Part shown: piece after piece, positions 1 to 9,339 of the stretch
Layout: the number at the start of each line of letters is the position of its first letter
Numbering within the stretch: position 1 is the first letter of the stretch
NCBI RefSeq assembly: GCF_014334055.1
Contig: NZ_CP060490.1
Span: forward strand, 186,001-250,000
Reading direction: 5' to 3'
Origin: Oscillibacter hominis
GTDB taxonomy: Bacteria > Bacillota > Clostridia > Oscillospirales > Oscillospiraceae
Length of the DNA stretch: 64,000 nt
Made by a program: the position numbers and the translations under genes
The notes under the pieces: model-generated
What the model saw: the letters and a program-made list of their open reading frames with translations, nothing else
Databases searched by the model: none
What the model was told of the DNA's origin: nothing

Positions 1-1
1 T

Positions 2-691
2 GAAAACGAGATATTCTCCCTGGAGCAGTCCCTGGCCACGGCCCAGAAGGATCTGGAGACCGCTCAGAAGAACCTGGCCAACTGCAGCGCCGTGGCGCCC
101 ATCGACGGCACGGTCATCGGCCTGGCCATTGCCCCCGGCGATGAGGTGGCGGCCAACACCACCGTGATCTCCATTGCCGATACCACCACTGTCCTCATCG
201 ACGCCACGGTGGACGAACGGAACATCTCCTATGTCCAGCAGGGCATGATGGTGGACCTGGACCAGTGGGGCACGCCCTTCACCGGCATGGTGGAGTCGGT
301 CAGCCTCTCCAGCAAGGTGGAAAACGGCGTGGCCTCCTATCCCATGGTCATTTCTGTGGACAATACCGACGGCTCCCTGATGACCGGCAGCAATGTCACC
401 TATTCCCTGATTGCCAGTGAGAACGACAACTGTCTGCTGCTGCCCATCCAGGCGGTGAAGTCCGTGCCCATGGAGGACGGCACCACCGGATCAGTGGTCT
501 TTGTCAAGGCGGACAGCCGGCCTGAAAACGCAATCGATCTCACCGTCCCTGTGGAAGAAGTGCCCGAGGGGTTCTATGCCATACCGGTGGAGACCGGCAT
601 CTCCGACAACTACCATGTGGAGATCATCAGCGGCGTGGAAGAGGGCACGGAGGTATTTACAACAGTCCAGAAAGAGAATTCCTGGTATTAA
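2..691 (+). CDS. MacA/HlyD-type periplasmic adaptor of an ABC exporter (5' end cut)
   Basis: The reading frame is open from base 2, so the gene starts before the window; the GTG at 92 is an internal valine. The visible part begins with the end of a coiled-coil hairpin (repeated AQKDLETAQKNLANC-like heptads) and continues into a barrel-sandwich/lipoyl half (APIDGTV followed by GLAIAPGDEV) and the beta-barrel region, as in membrane fusion proteins of MacA type. Such adaptors join an ABC exporter to the cell envelope; in Gram-positives they serve antimicrobial peptide or antibiotic export. The ATPase and permease genes follow at once (10 bp gap, then a 4 bp overlap), so the three probably form one transporter. 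Substrate unknown. Confidence 0.9.
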   Translation, partial: ENEIFSLEQSLATAQKDLETAQKNLANCSAVAPIDGTVIGLAIAPGDEVAANTTVISIADTTTVLIDATVDERNISYVQQGMMVDLDQWGTPFTGMVESVSLSSKVENGVASYPMVISVDNTDGSLMTGSNVTYSLIASENDNCLLLPIQAVKSVPMEDGTTGSVVFVKADSRPENAIDLTVPVEEVPEGFYAIPVETGISDNYHVEIISGVEEGTEVFTTVQKENSWY

Positions 692-701
692 GGGGGACGA
701 C

Positions 702-1397
702 ATGTTAGCTGAATTGCGCAACGTCTACAAGATATACGGCGAGGGCCTGGAGAGCGAGGTGCGGGCTCTGGACGGCGTGTCGCTTGCCATCGACCGCGGC
801 GAGTTTGTGGCGGTGGTGGGCGCCTCCGGCTCAGGCAAGTCCACCATGATGAACCTCCTGGGCTGTCTGGATGTCCCCACCTACGGCGACTACTTCTTAG
901 ACGGCGTGGATGTGAAGGAGCTTACGGACCGGGAGCTGTCCCATATCCGCAACAAGCAGATCGGGTTCATCTTCCAGGGCTTCAACCTGATCCCCGCCCT
1001 CACCGCAAAGGAGAATGTGGAGCTTCCGCTGATCTACCAGGGAATCAACGGCGAGCGCCGCCACGACCTGGCTCAGGCGGCGCTGGAGCGGGTGGGCCTG
1101 GGAAACCGGGGCGGCCACAAGCCCACTGAGATGTCCGGCGGCCAGCAGCAGCGTGTGGCCATTGCCCGGGCCATCGCCACCAGCCCGCCCATCATCATGG
1201 CCGACGAGCCCACGGGCGCCCTGGACTCCAAGACCGGACACGAGGTGCTTGGCTTTTTGCAGCAGCTCAACCGGGAGGGCAGCACCGTCATCCTCATCAC
1301 CCATGACAACGGCATCGCCGCCACCGCCAAGCGGGTCGTCCGCATCAGCGACGGAAAGATCGTGGACGACCATCTGCAGGAGGTGGACTGGGCATGA
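702..1397 (+). CDS. MacB/LolD-type ABC transporter ATP-binding protein
   Basis: A 231-residue nucleotide-binding protein that powers the exporter formed with the flanking adaptor and permease. Walker A GASGSGKST is at residues 40-48, the Q-loop in FIFQGFNL, the signature MSGGQQQR near residue 145 and Walker B IIMADEPTGALD just after. The wording around these motifs is typical of the MacB/LolD/FtsE class. The start is the ATG at 702, ten bases after the adaptor stop and preceded by GGGGG; the frame is open further upstream but that part only overlaps the adaptor gene. Its stop overlaps the permease start (ATGA). Confidence 0.95.
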   Translation: MLAELRNVYKIYGEGLESEVRALDGVSLAIDRGEFVAVVGASGSGKSTMMNLLGCLDVPTYGDYFLDGVDVKELTDRELSHIRNKQIGFIFQGFNLIPALTAKENVELPLIYQGINGERRHDLAQAALERVGLGNRGGHKPTEMSGGQQQRVAIARAIATSPPIIMADEPTGALDSKTGHEVLGFLQQLNREGSTVILITHDNGIAATAKRVVRISDGKIVDDHLQEVDWA

Positions 1398-2656
1398 ATA
1401 TTACACAGGCCATCAAAATGGCCATCAAATCCATCCTCTCCAACCGTGGCCGCTCCATGCTGACCATGCTGGGCATCATCATCGGCATCGCCTCGGTGAT
1501 GACCATTGTGTCCACAGTCAACGGCTCCAACCTTGAGATGCAAAAGTACTATGAGAGCCTGGGAACCAACAAGATCAACGTGAGCGCCTACCAGTGGAAC
1601 AACAAAGACATTTTTGACGAGCTCTACGACTACTGCAACAGCCTTTCGGACTATGTCCTGGGCGTGACGCCCAACGCCTCTTTCGGCGCCACCGTGGTCT
1701 ATGGCAACAAGAGCAGTGCCAAGATGGGCGGGGGCGGCATGTATTACGGCGGAGGAATGGCTGTTTCCATGGATGGCGGAGGCGGCGGCATGGATAATGT
1801 CTATCCGCCCCAGCTGTACTTTGGAAGCGACCAGTACGCCATCTGCAACAATTTCCAGATCGCCCAGGGGCGGGATCTGAGCAAGATCGACATCGATTCC
1901 TATGGTCAGGTCTGCGTTTTGGGCGCCCGGGCGGCCCAGACCTTCTTTGACTATGCGGATCCCGTGGGCAAGGAGATCCAGGTCAACGGCAACCCCTTTC
2001 TTGTGATCGGGGTCTATGCGGAAAAGGACCCGGACAGCGACTGGTCCATGGACAACATCATTGTCTTCCCCTACACCGCCAGCCGCCTGCTGGCCCCGGA
2101 CCAGCAGATGAGCGAGTTCGTGGTCAAGGCCGCCAGCAAGGAGGCCACCACCCAGGCCATCAGCCGGATCGACGCCTTCCTGGGCGGCATCATCGACATG
2201 AACCAGGGCTGGAAGCAGGTCTACAGCGAGAACCAGTGGCAGGAGAGCAACAACCAGGCCACCATGATGATGTCCCTGGTGCTGGGCGGCATCGCCTTCA
2301 TCTCCCTGCTGGTGGGCGGCATCGGCATCATGAACATCATGCTGGTCACGGTCACCGAGCGGACCCGTGAAATCGGCATCCGCCGGGCCATTGGCGCCGA
2401 GCGGCGCTCCATCGTGACCCAGTTCCTCATCGAGGCGGCCATGATCTGCGGCGTGGGCGGTATCTTAGGCATCATCTTAGGCATCCTCTGCACGCTGATC
2501 GCCGGCAAGCTGCTGCTGCACCTGATCCTGTTCCCGCCGGCGTGGATCACGCTGTCCGCGTTCATCCTGTCCGTTGCACTGGGCATTATTTTCGGTATTT
2601 ATCCCGCCATGAAGGCTTCCCGGCTCCAGCCGGTGGAAGCGCTGCGCGCGGAGTAA
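1394..2656 (+). CDS. MacB-type ABC transporter permease with Gly/Met-rich insert
   Basis: A 420-residue permease of the MacB/FtsX fold: one N-terminal membrane helix (about 20-40, near GIIIGIASVMTIV), a long extracytoplasmic domain, then three helices in the last 130 residues with the conserved TERTREIGIRRAIGA loop and the C-terminal YPAMKASRLQPVEALR motif. The family normally has these parts at this length. The unusual feature is a stretch at about residues 113-138 (bases 1730-1800) made almost only of Gly, Met and Tyr (KMGGGGMYYGGGM and a second Gly run). It sits in the extracytoplasmic domain. Overlaps the ATPase gene by 4 bp, so the two are probably co-translated. Confidence 0.93.
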   Translation: MNITQAIKMAIKSILSNRGRSMLTMLGIIIGIASVMTIVSTVNGSNLEMQKYYESLGTNKINVSAYQWNNKDIFDELYDYCNSLSDYVLGVTPNASFGATVVYGNKSSAKMGGGGMYYGGGMAVSMDGGGGGMDNVYPPQLYFGSDQYAICNNFQIAQGRDLSKIDIDSYGQVCVLGARAAQTFFDYADPVGKEIQVNGNPFLVIGVYAEKDPDSDWSMDNIIVFPYTASRLLAPDQQMSEFVVKAASKEATTQAISRIDAFLGGIIDMNQGWKQVYSENQWQESNNQATMMMSLVLGGIAFISLLVGGIGIMNIMLVTVTERTREIGIRRAIGAERRSIVTQFLIEAAMICGVGGILGIILGILCTLIAGKLLLHLILFPPAWITLSAFILSVALGIIFGIYPAMKASRLQPVEALRAE

Positions 2657-2669
2657 AGAAAGAAGTGGT

Positions 2670-4922
2670 ATGAATATGAGAAAGACAAAACGCATTTCCC
2701 TCCTGCTGGCGCTGGCCCTGATGGTCTCCTGCCTGACGCCCTTTTCCGCCCTGGCGGCGGAGAACACGTTTTCCGACCTGAACGACCCGGACACGGCCTC
2801 CAATGTGGAGGTGCTCCGGATGATGGGCGTGCTGGACGGCTATGCAGACGGCACCTTCCGCCCCAACGCCACGCTGACCCGCGCGCAGTTTTGCAAGATG
2901 GCGGTGCTGATGACCAAAAACGGCGCCGACCAGGTGGGCCAGTATAAAAACTACACCATCTTCCCGGACGTGAAGGCCAGCCATTGGGCCTCCGGATACA
3001 TCAACATGGCTGTCCGCGGGGAGAAGGCCACCGAGGAAACGGCGGCCCGCCCCGGCATCATCGCCGGCTATCCCGACGGCACTTTCCGTCCGGACAGCAT
3101 TGTCACTTATGGCCAGGCGGTCACCATTTTGATGCGCCTTCTGGGCTATGCGGATAAGGACGTGGGCGCCGTGTGGCCCGACGGCTACCTGAACGCCGCG
3201 TCCACCATCGGCCTCACCGACGGGCTGAAGCTCACCGGCTCCGCCTCCATCACCCGGGGTAAGGCGGCCCAGCTCTTTGTGAACCTGCTCAACACCAACA
3301 TGAAGGACTCCACCTCCACCTACGCCGCCTCCATTGCCAACTCCCTGGTGGCGGACACCGTGCTGCTGTCCTGCTCCGCCACTGCCTCCGACGGCTCCTC
3401 CGGAGCCCTGCAGACCTCCGACGGCACCTATAAGCCGGCCCGGAACAGCGGCTCGGGCCTCCTCAACGGCCGAAAGGGCACGGTGCTGCTGGACGCCTCC
3501 GGCAAGGCGCTGACCTTTGTGCCTGTCAAGGCCGGCAGCTCGGAGACCTTCAACCTGTCCGTGGCCAAAGCCGGCTACCTCCAGGACAGCTCCGGCCACC
3601 GCTATGAGGTCACCGCCAAGACCGTGGCCTACCACAATGGCGAGAAGACCACCTACGGCGAGATGTACACCTACCTGCGGGCGGGAAACTCCGTGACGGT
3701 CTACTTCAATGCCGCGGGCACGGCGGAGTACGTCTTCTCCGGCAGCGAGTCCACCACCGATGCAGTGGTGGTGCTGGCCAAGGGCTCCACCAACGGCTTT
3801 ACCTCCCTGACCGGCGGAAGCACCAACTATAAGCTGAGCAAAAACGGCCTCACGATCACCTCCTCTGACCTGCGCGCCAACGACGTGGCCACCTACAACG
3901 CGGCCACCAACACCATCCAGGTCTGCGACACCCGCCTCACCGGCGTCATCGAGAACGTGTACCCCAACTTTGAAGCCCCCACCAGCCTGACGGTGATCGG
4001 CCATGAGTTCGAGGTGCTGCCCAGCGCCGGCGAGATGCTGTCCGGCTTTAAGGTGAACGACAGCGTGTCGCTGCTGCTTACCGTGGACAACAAGGTGGCG
4101 GGCGCCGTGGCCAATACCGCCGCCACCCGCTCCAACGCCATCGGCATGGTGACCGCCGCCTCCGGAACCTCCGCCACGGTGCAGCTGCTCAGCGGCCTGG
4201 AGCTGACCGGAAATACGGATACCAGCGAAAGCTACAACGCCAAGCTCCTGGGCCAGCTGGTGCGGGTGTCCTCCGCCCGCCGGGGGACCATCTCCCTGGC
4301 CACCCTCAGCGGCAGCGGCTACAACACCCTGGACATGTCTACCCGCAAATTGGGCAGCGCCGCCCTGGCCGACAACGTGATGGTCTACGAAAAGGCCCAC
4401 GCCAACGCCCCGGTGCAGCCCATCGTCCTGACCCAGATCGTCCAGAGCAAGATCAACGGCTCCAACATCGCCTTTGCCGAGTATGACTGGGCGGGCCGGG
4501 TGAGCCTGCTGATCCTCAACAACGTCACCGGCGACACCTTCACCTACGGCCGGGTGCGGATGGAGGACGACAGCCTCACCGTGAGCTATGACAACGGCAA
4601 ATCCGTCAGCGCCACCTCGGCCTATAAGTTTGCCGATGGCTCCTTTGCGGGCATCGCCGTCAACTCCGCCGGAAGCCAGGTGGTGGCCGTGATGAGCCTG
4701 AAGCAGCTGGACAATGTGCCCAACAACGCGTGGAAGTCCAGCGAGTATGTGACGGTGGACGGTGTGACCTATCCCGTCAGCGAGGATGTGGTCTGCTACA
4801 ACCGGACCACCGGGAAGTTCCTGACCCTCAGCGCGGCCCGGGCCTTCGCCTCCACAGCGACGCTCTACTACGACCGCACTGTGGATGAGGGCGGAAAGAT
4901 CCGCGTTGTCGAAGTGCGATGA
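2670..4922 (+). CDS. Large secreted S-layer homology (SLH) domain protein
   Basis: A 750-residue exported protein. The N-terminus has a signal peptide (MRKTKR, then a hydrophobic run ending SALAAE). SLH repeats follow at about residues 35-85, 95-160 and 165-215, shown by FSDLNDPDTASNVEVLRMMGVLDGY-like openings, the DGTFRPNATLTRAQFC motif and ASHWASGYINMAV. These anchor proteins to secondary cell-wall polymers. The remaining 530 residues are rich in Thr, Ser, Ala and Gly with no domain I can name. The gene starts 13 bp after the permease; an alternative ATG lies two codons in (2676). It may be expressed with the exporter, but no functional link is proven. Confidence 0.9.
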   Translation: MNMRKTKRISLLLALALMVSCLTPFSALAAENTFSDLNDPDTASNVEVLRMMGVLDGYADGTFRPNATLTRAQFCKMAVLMTKNGADQVGQYKNYTIFPDVKASHWASGYINMAVRGEKATEETAARPGIIAGYPDGTFRPDSIVTYGQAVTILMRLLGYADKDVGAVWPDGYLNAASTIGLTDGLKLTGSASITRGKAAQLFVNLLNTNMKDSTSTYAASIANSLVADTVLLSCSATASDGSSGALQTSDGTYKPARNSGSGLLNGRKGTVLLDASGKALTFVPVKAGSSETFNLSVAKAGYLQDSSGHRYEVTAKTVAYHNGEKTTYGEMYTYLRAGNSVTVYFNAAGTAEYVFSGSESTTDAVVVLAKGSTNGFTSLTGGSTNYKLSKNGLTITSSDLRANDVATYNAATNTIQVCDTRLTGVIENVYPNFEAPTSLTVIGHEFEVLPSAGEMLSGFKVNDSVSLLLTVDNKVAGAVANTAATRSNAIGMVTAASGTSATVQLLSGLELTGNTDTSESYNAKLLGQLVRVSSARRGTISLATLSGSGYNTLDMSTRKLGSAALADNVMVYEKAHANAPVQPIVLTQIVQSKINGSNIAFAEYDWAGRVSLLILNNVTGDTFTYGRVRMEDDSLTVSYDNGKSVSATSAYKFADGSFAGIAVNSAGSQVVAVMSLKQLDNVPNNAWKSSEYVTVDGVTYPVSEDVVCYNRTTGKFLTLSAARAFASTATLYYDRTVDEGGKIRVVEVR

Positions 4923-4939
4923 ATTGAATCGAACCTGTG

Positions 4940-4980
4940 GCGCTGCTGACAGAATTGTCTGTCGGCAGCGCTGCTTTTTG
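4940..4980 (+). terminator. Intrinsic terminator after the SLH gene
   Basis: A 13 bp stem (GCGCTGCTGACAG at 4940-4952 with its partner at 4959-4971, one G-T pair) and six-base loop, followed by CTG and five T. It separates the exporter/SLH block from the glycogen operon. Confidence 0.85.
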
Positions 4981-4994
4981 TGACATTCGCTTTC

Positions 4995-5023
4995 TTGACG
5001 CTGCAATGGGGGAAGCCTATAAT
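4995..5023 (+). promoter_or_regulatory. Sigma-A promoter of the glycogen operon
   Basis: TTGACG (4995-5000), 17 bp spacer, TATAAT (5018-5023). It lies about 100 bp upstream of glgB, right after the preceding terminator, and no other strong promoter is seen before glgP ends, so the five glg genes probably share it. Confidence 0.85.
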
Positions 5024-5124
5024 ATAAAGTGTAAATACAAGATGGATTCCTGCCTAAGAGTTGGTAATTTATTCCTTATTTTGGAAAGGATTACCCTGCG
5101 CGGGATCCGGAGAGAGGGAACCAT

Positions 5125-7020
5125 ATGGAATTGGGAGATCGGACCATCGCCAGGGACTATGAGAGATACGGCGCCCATCCGGAAGAGAGAGACGGACGGG
5201 CCGGATGGCGCTTCCGGGTCTGGGCGCCCCAGGCACGCAGCGTTTCCGTGGTGGGAGAATTCAACGGGTGGGATCCCTCGGCAACCCCAATGGAGAGAAA
5301 AGACCAGGACTGGGAGGCGTTTGTCCCCGGCCTTGCCCAATACGACACGTACAAATACGCCGTTGTGGGGCAGGGCGGGCAGGAGGTGTGGAAGAGCGAC
5401 CCCTATGCCTTCCACGCGGAGACCCGCCCCGGCACGGCCAGCAAGCTCTACGACCTCTCCGGCTACCAGTGGAGGGACGGCCGCTGGAAGCCAAGGGAGC
5501 TCTACGACCGGCCGCTGAACATCTATGAAGTGCACCTTGGGTCCTGGAGGCGGCGGGAGGACGGGGCGTTTTACGATTACAGGAGCCTGGCGGAGGAGCT
5601 GTCCACCTATGTGAGCGGCATGGGCTACACCCATGTGGAGCTGCTGCCAGTGACGGAACACCCTCTGGACGACTCCTGGGGCTATCAGTGCACCGGGTAT
5701 TTCGCTCCCACGTCCCGGTTCGGCACGCCCCACGACTTCATGTATTTCGTGGACTGCATGCACCGCCGCGGCATCGGCGTCATACTGGATTGGGTGCCCG
5801 CCCACTTCTGTAAGGATGAGCAGGGGCTCTATGAGTTTGACGGCAGCTGCTGCTATGAGTACGCCGACCCCAACAAGCGGGAGCACGCGGGATGGGGCAC
5901 CCGGGTCTTTGACTATGGCAAGCGGGAGGTCCGGGAGTTTCTGCTCTCCTCGGCCGCGTTCTGGCTGCGGGAGTACCACATCGACGGCCTGCGGGTGGAC
6001 GCGGTGGCCTCCATGCTGTACTTGGACTATGACCGGCCCGACGGAGCATGGACGCCTAACCACTACGGCGGGAAGGAGAACCTGGAAGCCATCGACTTCC
6101 TGCGGGATTTGAACCGCACGGCCTTTGCCGTCAACCCCCGCGTACTGATGGTGGCGGAGGAGTCCACCGCCTGGCCCCTCGTCACCTATCCGCCGGAGGA
6201 GGGTGGGCTGGGCTTCAACCTGAAGTGGAACATGGGCTGGATGAATGACATGTGCCATTATCTGAAGTTAGACCCCTATTTCCGCCAGCACCATCACAGG
6301 GATTTGACCTTTTCCATGATGTATGCCTTTTCTGAGAACTATATCCTCCCCGTGTCCCACGACGAGGTGGTGCACATGAAGGGCTCGCTGGTGGGGAAGA
6401 TGCCCGGGGACTACCGGACGCAGCTCCAGTGCCTGCGGGGATTTTACGCCTATATGATGGCCCATCCCGGCAAGAAGCTGATGTTTATGGGCGCGGAGCT
6501 GGGCCAGTGGCATGAGTGGGACGCGGGCAGCGCTCTGGACTGGTATCTGCTGGATCATACCGAAAACCAGCAGACCCAGCAGTTTTTCCGGGACATGAAC
6601 CACTTTTACCTCCACCAGAGCCCGCTGTGGGAGGTGGACCGGGACTGGGCCGGATTTGAGTGGCTGGTGGCCGACGACAACCAGAACAATGTGGCCGTGT
6701 TCCTGCGCAGGGACAAGGCGGGCAGGGAAGTGGTCTGCGCCGTCAACTTTTCCCCCAATACCTATGAGAACTACCGCTTCGGCGTGAACGACAAAGCGCG
6801 CTACAGAGAAATCTTCAACACGGACGACCCCGCCTACGGCGGCAGCGGCGTTTCCAATGAGACGGCGATAGCGGTGGAGCAGGTCCCCTCCCACGGGAAG
6901 CCCCAGTCCATTGCCATCCGCATCCCGCCCTTTGGCGCCGTATTCTTCCGGGGAGAGGCCCGCCGTGGAAGCAAACGCAGTTCATCACTCCAGGGTAAGG
7001 AAAGGAAAGGGATGGTGTAA
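5125..7020 (+). CDS. glgB: 1,4-alpha-glucan branching enzyme
   Basis: A GH13 enzyme of 631 residues that makes the alpha-1,6 branches of glycogen by cutting and re-attaching alpha-1,4 chains. An N-terminal CBM48 domain ([20 protein letters not shown], about 25-110) precedes the catalytic barrel. The catalytic residues are visible: nucleophile Asp in [11 protein letters not shown] (about 292), acid/base Glu in MVAEEST, and the third Asp in VSHDEVVH. Length fits the short bacterial form. The start follows a purine-rich AGAGAGGG site. First gene of the glg operon; the glgC ATG begins 2 bp after its stop. Confidence 0.97.
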   Translation: MELGDRTIARDYERYGAHPEERDGRAGWRFRVWAPQARSVSVVGEFNGWDPSATPMERKDQDWEAFVPGLAQYDTYKYAVVGQGGQEVWKSDPYAFHAETRPGTASKLYDLSGYQWRDGRWKPRELYDRPLNIYEVHLGSWRRREDGAFYDYRSLAEELSTYVSGMGYTHVELLPVTEHPLDDSWGYQCTGYFAPTSRFGTPHDFMYFVDCMHRRGIGVILDWVPAHFCKDEQGLYEFDGSCCYEYADPNKREHAGWGTRVFDYGKREVREFLLSSAAFWLREYHIDGLRVDAVASMLYLDYDRPDGAWTPNHYGGKENLEAIDFLRDLNRTAFAVNPRVLMVAEESTAWPLVTYPPEEGGLGFNLKWNMGWMNDMCHYLKLDPYFRQHHHRDLTFSMMYAFSENYILPVSHDEVVHMKGSLVGKMPGDYRTQLQCLRGFYAYMMAHPGKKLMFMGAELGQWHEWDAGSALDWYLLDHTENQQTQQFFRDMNHFYLHQSPLWEVDRDWAGFEWLVADDNQNNVAVFLRRDKAGREVVCAVNFSPNTYENYRFGVNDKARYREIFNTDDPAYGGSGVSNETAIAVEQVPSHGKPQSIAIRIPPFGAVFFRGEARRGSKRSSSLQGKERKGMV

Positions 7021-7021
7021 A

Positions 7022-8230
7022 ATGAAAAAAGAGTGCATCGCCATGCTGCTGGCAGGCGGACAGGGAAGCCGGCTCTACGTGCTCACCGGGGAGATGGCAA
7101 AGCCGGCGGTCCCCTTCGGCGGGAAGTTCCGCATCATTGATTTCCCGCTGTCCAACTGCGCCAACTCAGGAATCGACACGGTGGGCGTCCTGACCCAGTA
7201 CCGGCCGCTGGAGCTCAATAGCTATATTGGCAACGGCCAGCCCTGGGACCTGGACCACACCGACGGCGGCGTCCACATCCTGCCGCCCTACCAGTCCGCC
7301 ACCGGCGGGACCTGGTACAAGGGCACCGCCAACGCCATCTACCAGAACATGGGATTCATCGACCTCTATGACCCGGACTACGTGGTGATCCTCTCCGGCG
7401 ACCACATTTACAAGATGGACTACTCCCTGATGGTCAGACGCCATAAGGAGAGCGGCGCGGCCTGCACCATCTCCGTCATGGAGGTGCCCTGGGACGAGGC
7501 GCCCCGCTTCGGCATCATGAACGTGGATGAGTCCGACCGCATCACCGAATTTGAGGAAAAACCCAAAGCGCCCAAGAGCAACCTGGCCTCCATGGGCATC
7601 TATGTCTTCTCCTGGCAGACCCTGCGCCGCTATCTCATCGAGGATGAAAGGGATGACGCCTCCAGCAACGACTTCGGCAAGAACATCATCCCCGCCATGC
7701 TGAGGGAGGGGGAGAAGATGGCGGCCTACCGCTTCTCCGGCTACTGGAAGGACGTGGGCACCCTGGAGTCCTTGTGGGACGCCAATATGGATATGCTGGC
7801 CCGGGACACGGGGCTGGACCTGCTGGACCCCGACTGGCCCATTTATGCCAGGACCACCTCGCTGCCCCCGGCCTTTTTGGGTTCTCAGGTGGAAATTTCC
7901 AACAGCGCCATCAGCCGGGGCTGCGACCTTCAGGGCACGGTGAAAAACTCCGTTCTTTCTCCGGATGTAACGGTGGAGGAGGGGGCGGAGGTCTCTTATT
8001 CCGTGCTGATGCCCGGGGTCACGGTGGAGCGGGGCGCCGTGGTGCGCTACGCGATCTTGGGTGAAAACTGCCGCATCCGCGCCGGAGCCAAAGTTGGGGA
8101 CGACCCGGAGCGGGTGGAGCCTGTGAATTGGGGCCTGGCAGTGCTGGGCCCGGGCACGGAGGTGGAGGCGGGCCGGGTGATCGCACCCAAGACCATTTTG
8201 GATCGCAGCGGTGAGGAGGTGTCAAGATGA
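7022..8230 (+). CDS. glgC: Glucose-1-phosphate adenylyltransferase, catalytic subunit
   Basis: A 402-residue enzyme making ADP-glucose from glucose-1-phosphate and ATP, the committed step of glycogen synthesis. The nucleotide site LAGGQGSRL and the strongly conserved [20 protein letters not shown] block lie at the N-terminus, [15 protein letters not shown] in the middle, and a left-handed beta-helix at the C-terminus. I place the start at ATG 7022, two bases after glgB and next to AAGGAAAGGGATGG; the open frame extends upstream but only overlaps glgB. Its stop overlaps the glgD start by 4 bp, in line with the GlgC/GlgD heteromer known from Bacillus-type bacteria. Confidence 0.97.
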   Translation: MKKECIAMLLAGGQGSRLYVLTGEMAKPAVPFGGKFRIIDFPLSNCANSGIDTVGVLTQYRPLELNSYIGNGQPWDLDHTDGGVHILPPYQSATGGTWYKGTANAIYQNMGFIDLYDPDYVVILSGDHIYKMDYSLMVRRHKESGAACTISVMEVPWDEAPRFGIMNVDESDRITEFEEKPKAPKSNLASMGIYVFSWQTLRRYLIEDERDDASSNDFGKNIIPAMLREGEKMAAYRFSGYWKDVGTLESLWDANMDMLARDTGLDLLDPDWPIYARTTSLPPAFLGSQVEISNSAISRGCDLQGTVKNSVLSPDVTVEEGAEVSYSVLMPGVTVERGAVVRYAILGENCRIRAGAKVGDDPERVEPVNWGLAVLGPGTEVEAGRVIAPKTILDRSGEEVSR

Positions 8231-9339
8231 ACGGGATGCATGGAATCATATTCTGTTATGAAAAGCGGAACAACCTGCGGGAGCTCAGCGAATTCCGCTC
8301 CCCATCCTCCATTCCCTTCGGCGGACGCTACCGGGCGGTGGATTTCGGGCTGTCCAATCTGATCAACGCCGGAGTCACCGACGTGGGAGTGGTGCTCCAT
8401 GGCCGGTACCAGAGCCTTCTGGACCATCTGGGCACCGGCAAGAATTGGGACCTGAGCCGCAAGCGGGGCGGATTGAAGATTCTCCCGCCCTTTGCCTTTA
8501 CCCAGCAGTGGGGCGACAGGGCCTTCCGGGGAAAGATGGAGGCGCTGGCCGGCGTCCGCTCTTACCTGGACGAAATCCGCCAGGACTACGTGGTGATGAT
8601 GGATGGGGACCTGGTGGTGAACCTGCCGTTGGACCGGGTGCTGGAGCACCACATGGCCTCCGGTGCGGACATTACGGTGGTATGCGGCAACGACTGCTTC
8701 CAGGTGGACGATGGCACCTATTTCCAGATTGATGACACGGGCCGTGTGATCGACACGGTCTATCACACCAACTGCCCCCGTGGCAACCGCTCCCTGGAGG
8801 TCTACGTCATCTCCACCCGGCTGCTCATCGACCTGGTGGACTACTGCGCCAGCCACGACCAGTACAGCCTGCGCCGGGATGTGCTGCAGGCCCAGGGAAG
8901 TACGCTGAACATCCGGGCGTTCATCTGGAACGGGTTCGCCGCCCAGATCCGCTCCGTGAAGGAGTATTACGACCGCAGCATGCAGCTGCTTGACCCGGCC
9001 ATACGGAAGGACCTCTTCTGCCCGGAGCGGCCGATCCGGGCCAAGAGCGGCGACGAAGCCTCCGCCTATATCGACCCCCAGACGGCCTGCCGCAACTCAC
9101 TGGTGGCGGACGGCTGCTTTGTGGAGGGCACGGTGGAGAATTCCATCCTCTTCCCCGGGGTCACGGTGGAACGGGGGGCGGAGGTGCGCAACTGCGTGCT
9201 GTTCAAGGGCGCTGTGGTGCGCCGCGACGCGGTGCTGCACTATGTCATTGCGGATAAGAAAGTGGAGATTCTGGAAGGGCGCCATCTGATGGGCCATGAA
9301 ACCTACCCCGTGGTGGTATCAAAAGGAGCGATCGTGTGA
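8227..9339 (+). CDS. glgD: Glucose-1-phosphate adenylyltransferase regulatory subunit
   Basis: A 370-residue GlgC paralogue. It has the sugar-phosphate nucleotidyltransferase fold and C-terminal beta-helix (hexapeptide-like [21 protein letters not shown]), but lacks the GGxGSRL nucleotide loop at its N-terminus, which reads [17 protein letters not shown]. In Geobacillus the GlgD subunit is nearly inactive alone and raises GlgC activity; the same role is inferred here. RBS GAGGAGGTG precedes the ATG, which overlaps the glgC stop. Confidence 0.95.
   Translation: MNGMHGIIFCYEKRNNLRELSEFRSPSSIPFGGRYRAVDFGLSNLINAGVTDVGVVLHGRYQSLLDHLGTGKNWDLSRKRGGLKILPPFAFTQQWGDRAFRGKMEALAGVRSYLDEIRQDYVVMMDGDLVVNLPLDRVLEHHMASGADITVVCGNDCFQVDDGTYFQIDDTGRVIDTVYHTNCPRGNRSLEVYVISTRLLIDLVDYCASHDQYSLRRDVLQAQGSTLNIRAFIWNGFAAQIRSVKEYYDRSMQLLDPAIRKDLFCPERPIRAKSGDEASAYIDPQTACRNSLVADGCFVEGTVENSILFPGVTVERGAEVRNCVLFKGAVVRRDAVLHYVIADKKVEILEGRHLMGHETYPVVVSKGAIV

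Noticed and set aside
2586..5006. 806-codon open frame on the minus strand
   Set aside because: It is antisense to the SLH gene, full of His, Gly and Val repeats that mirror the real reading frame, and has no promoter or family match.
4937..5518. 193-codon plus-strand open frame upstream of and across the start of glgB
   Set aside because: It begins in the SLH gene terminator, runs over the glg promoter and then overlaps glgB in another frame; composition is Pro/Arg-rich as expected for a shadow of GC-rich coding DNA.
8227..9339. glgD as a broken copy of glgC
   Set aside because: It has no frameshift or stop; loss of the nucleotide loop is the normal state of GlgD regulatory subunits.
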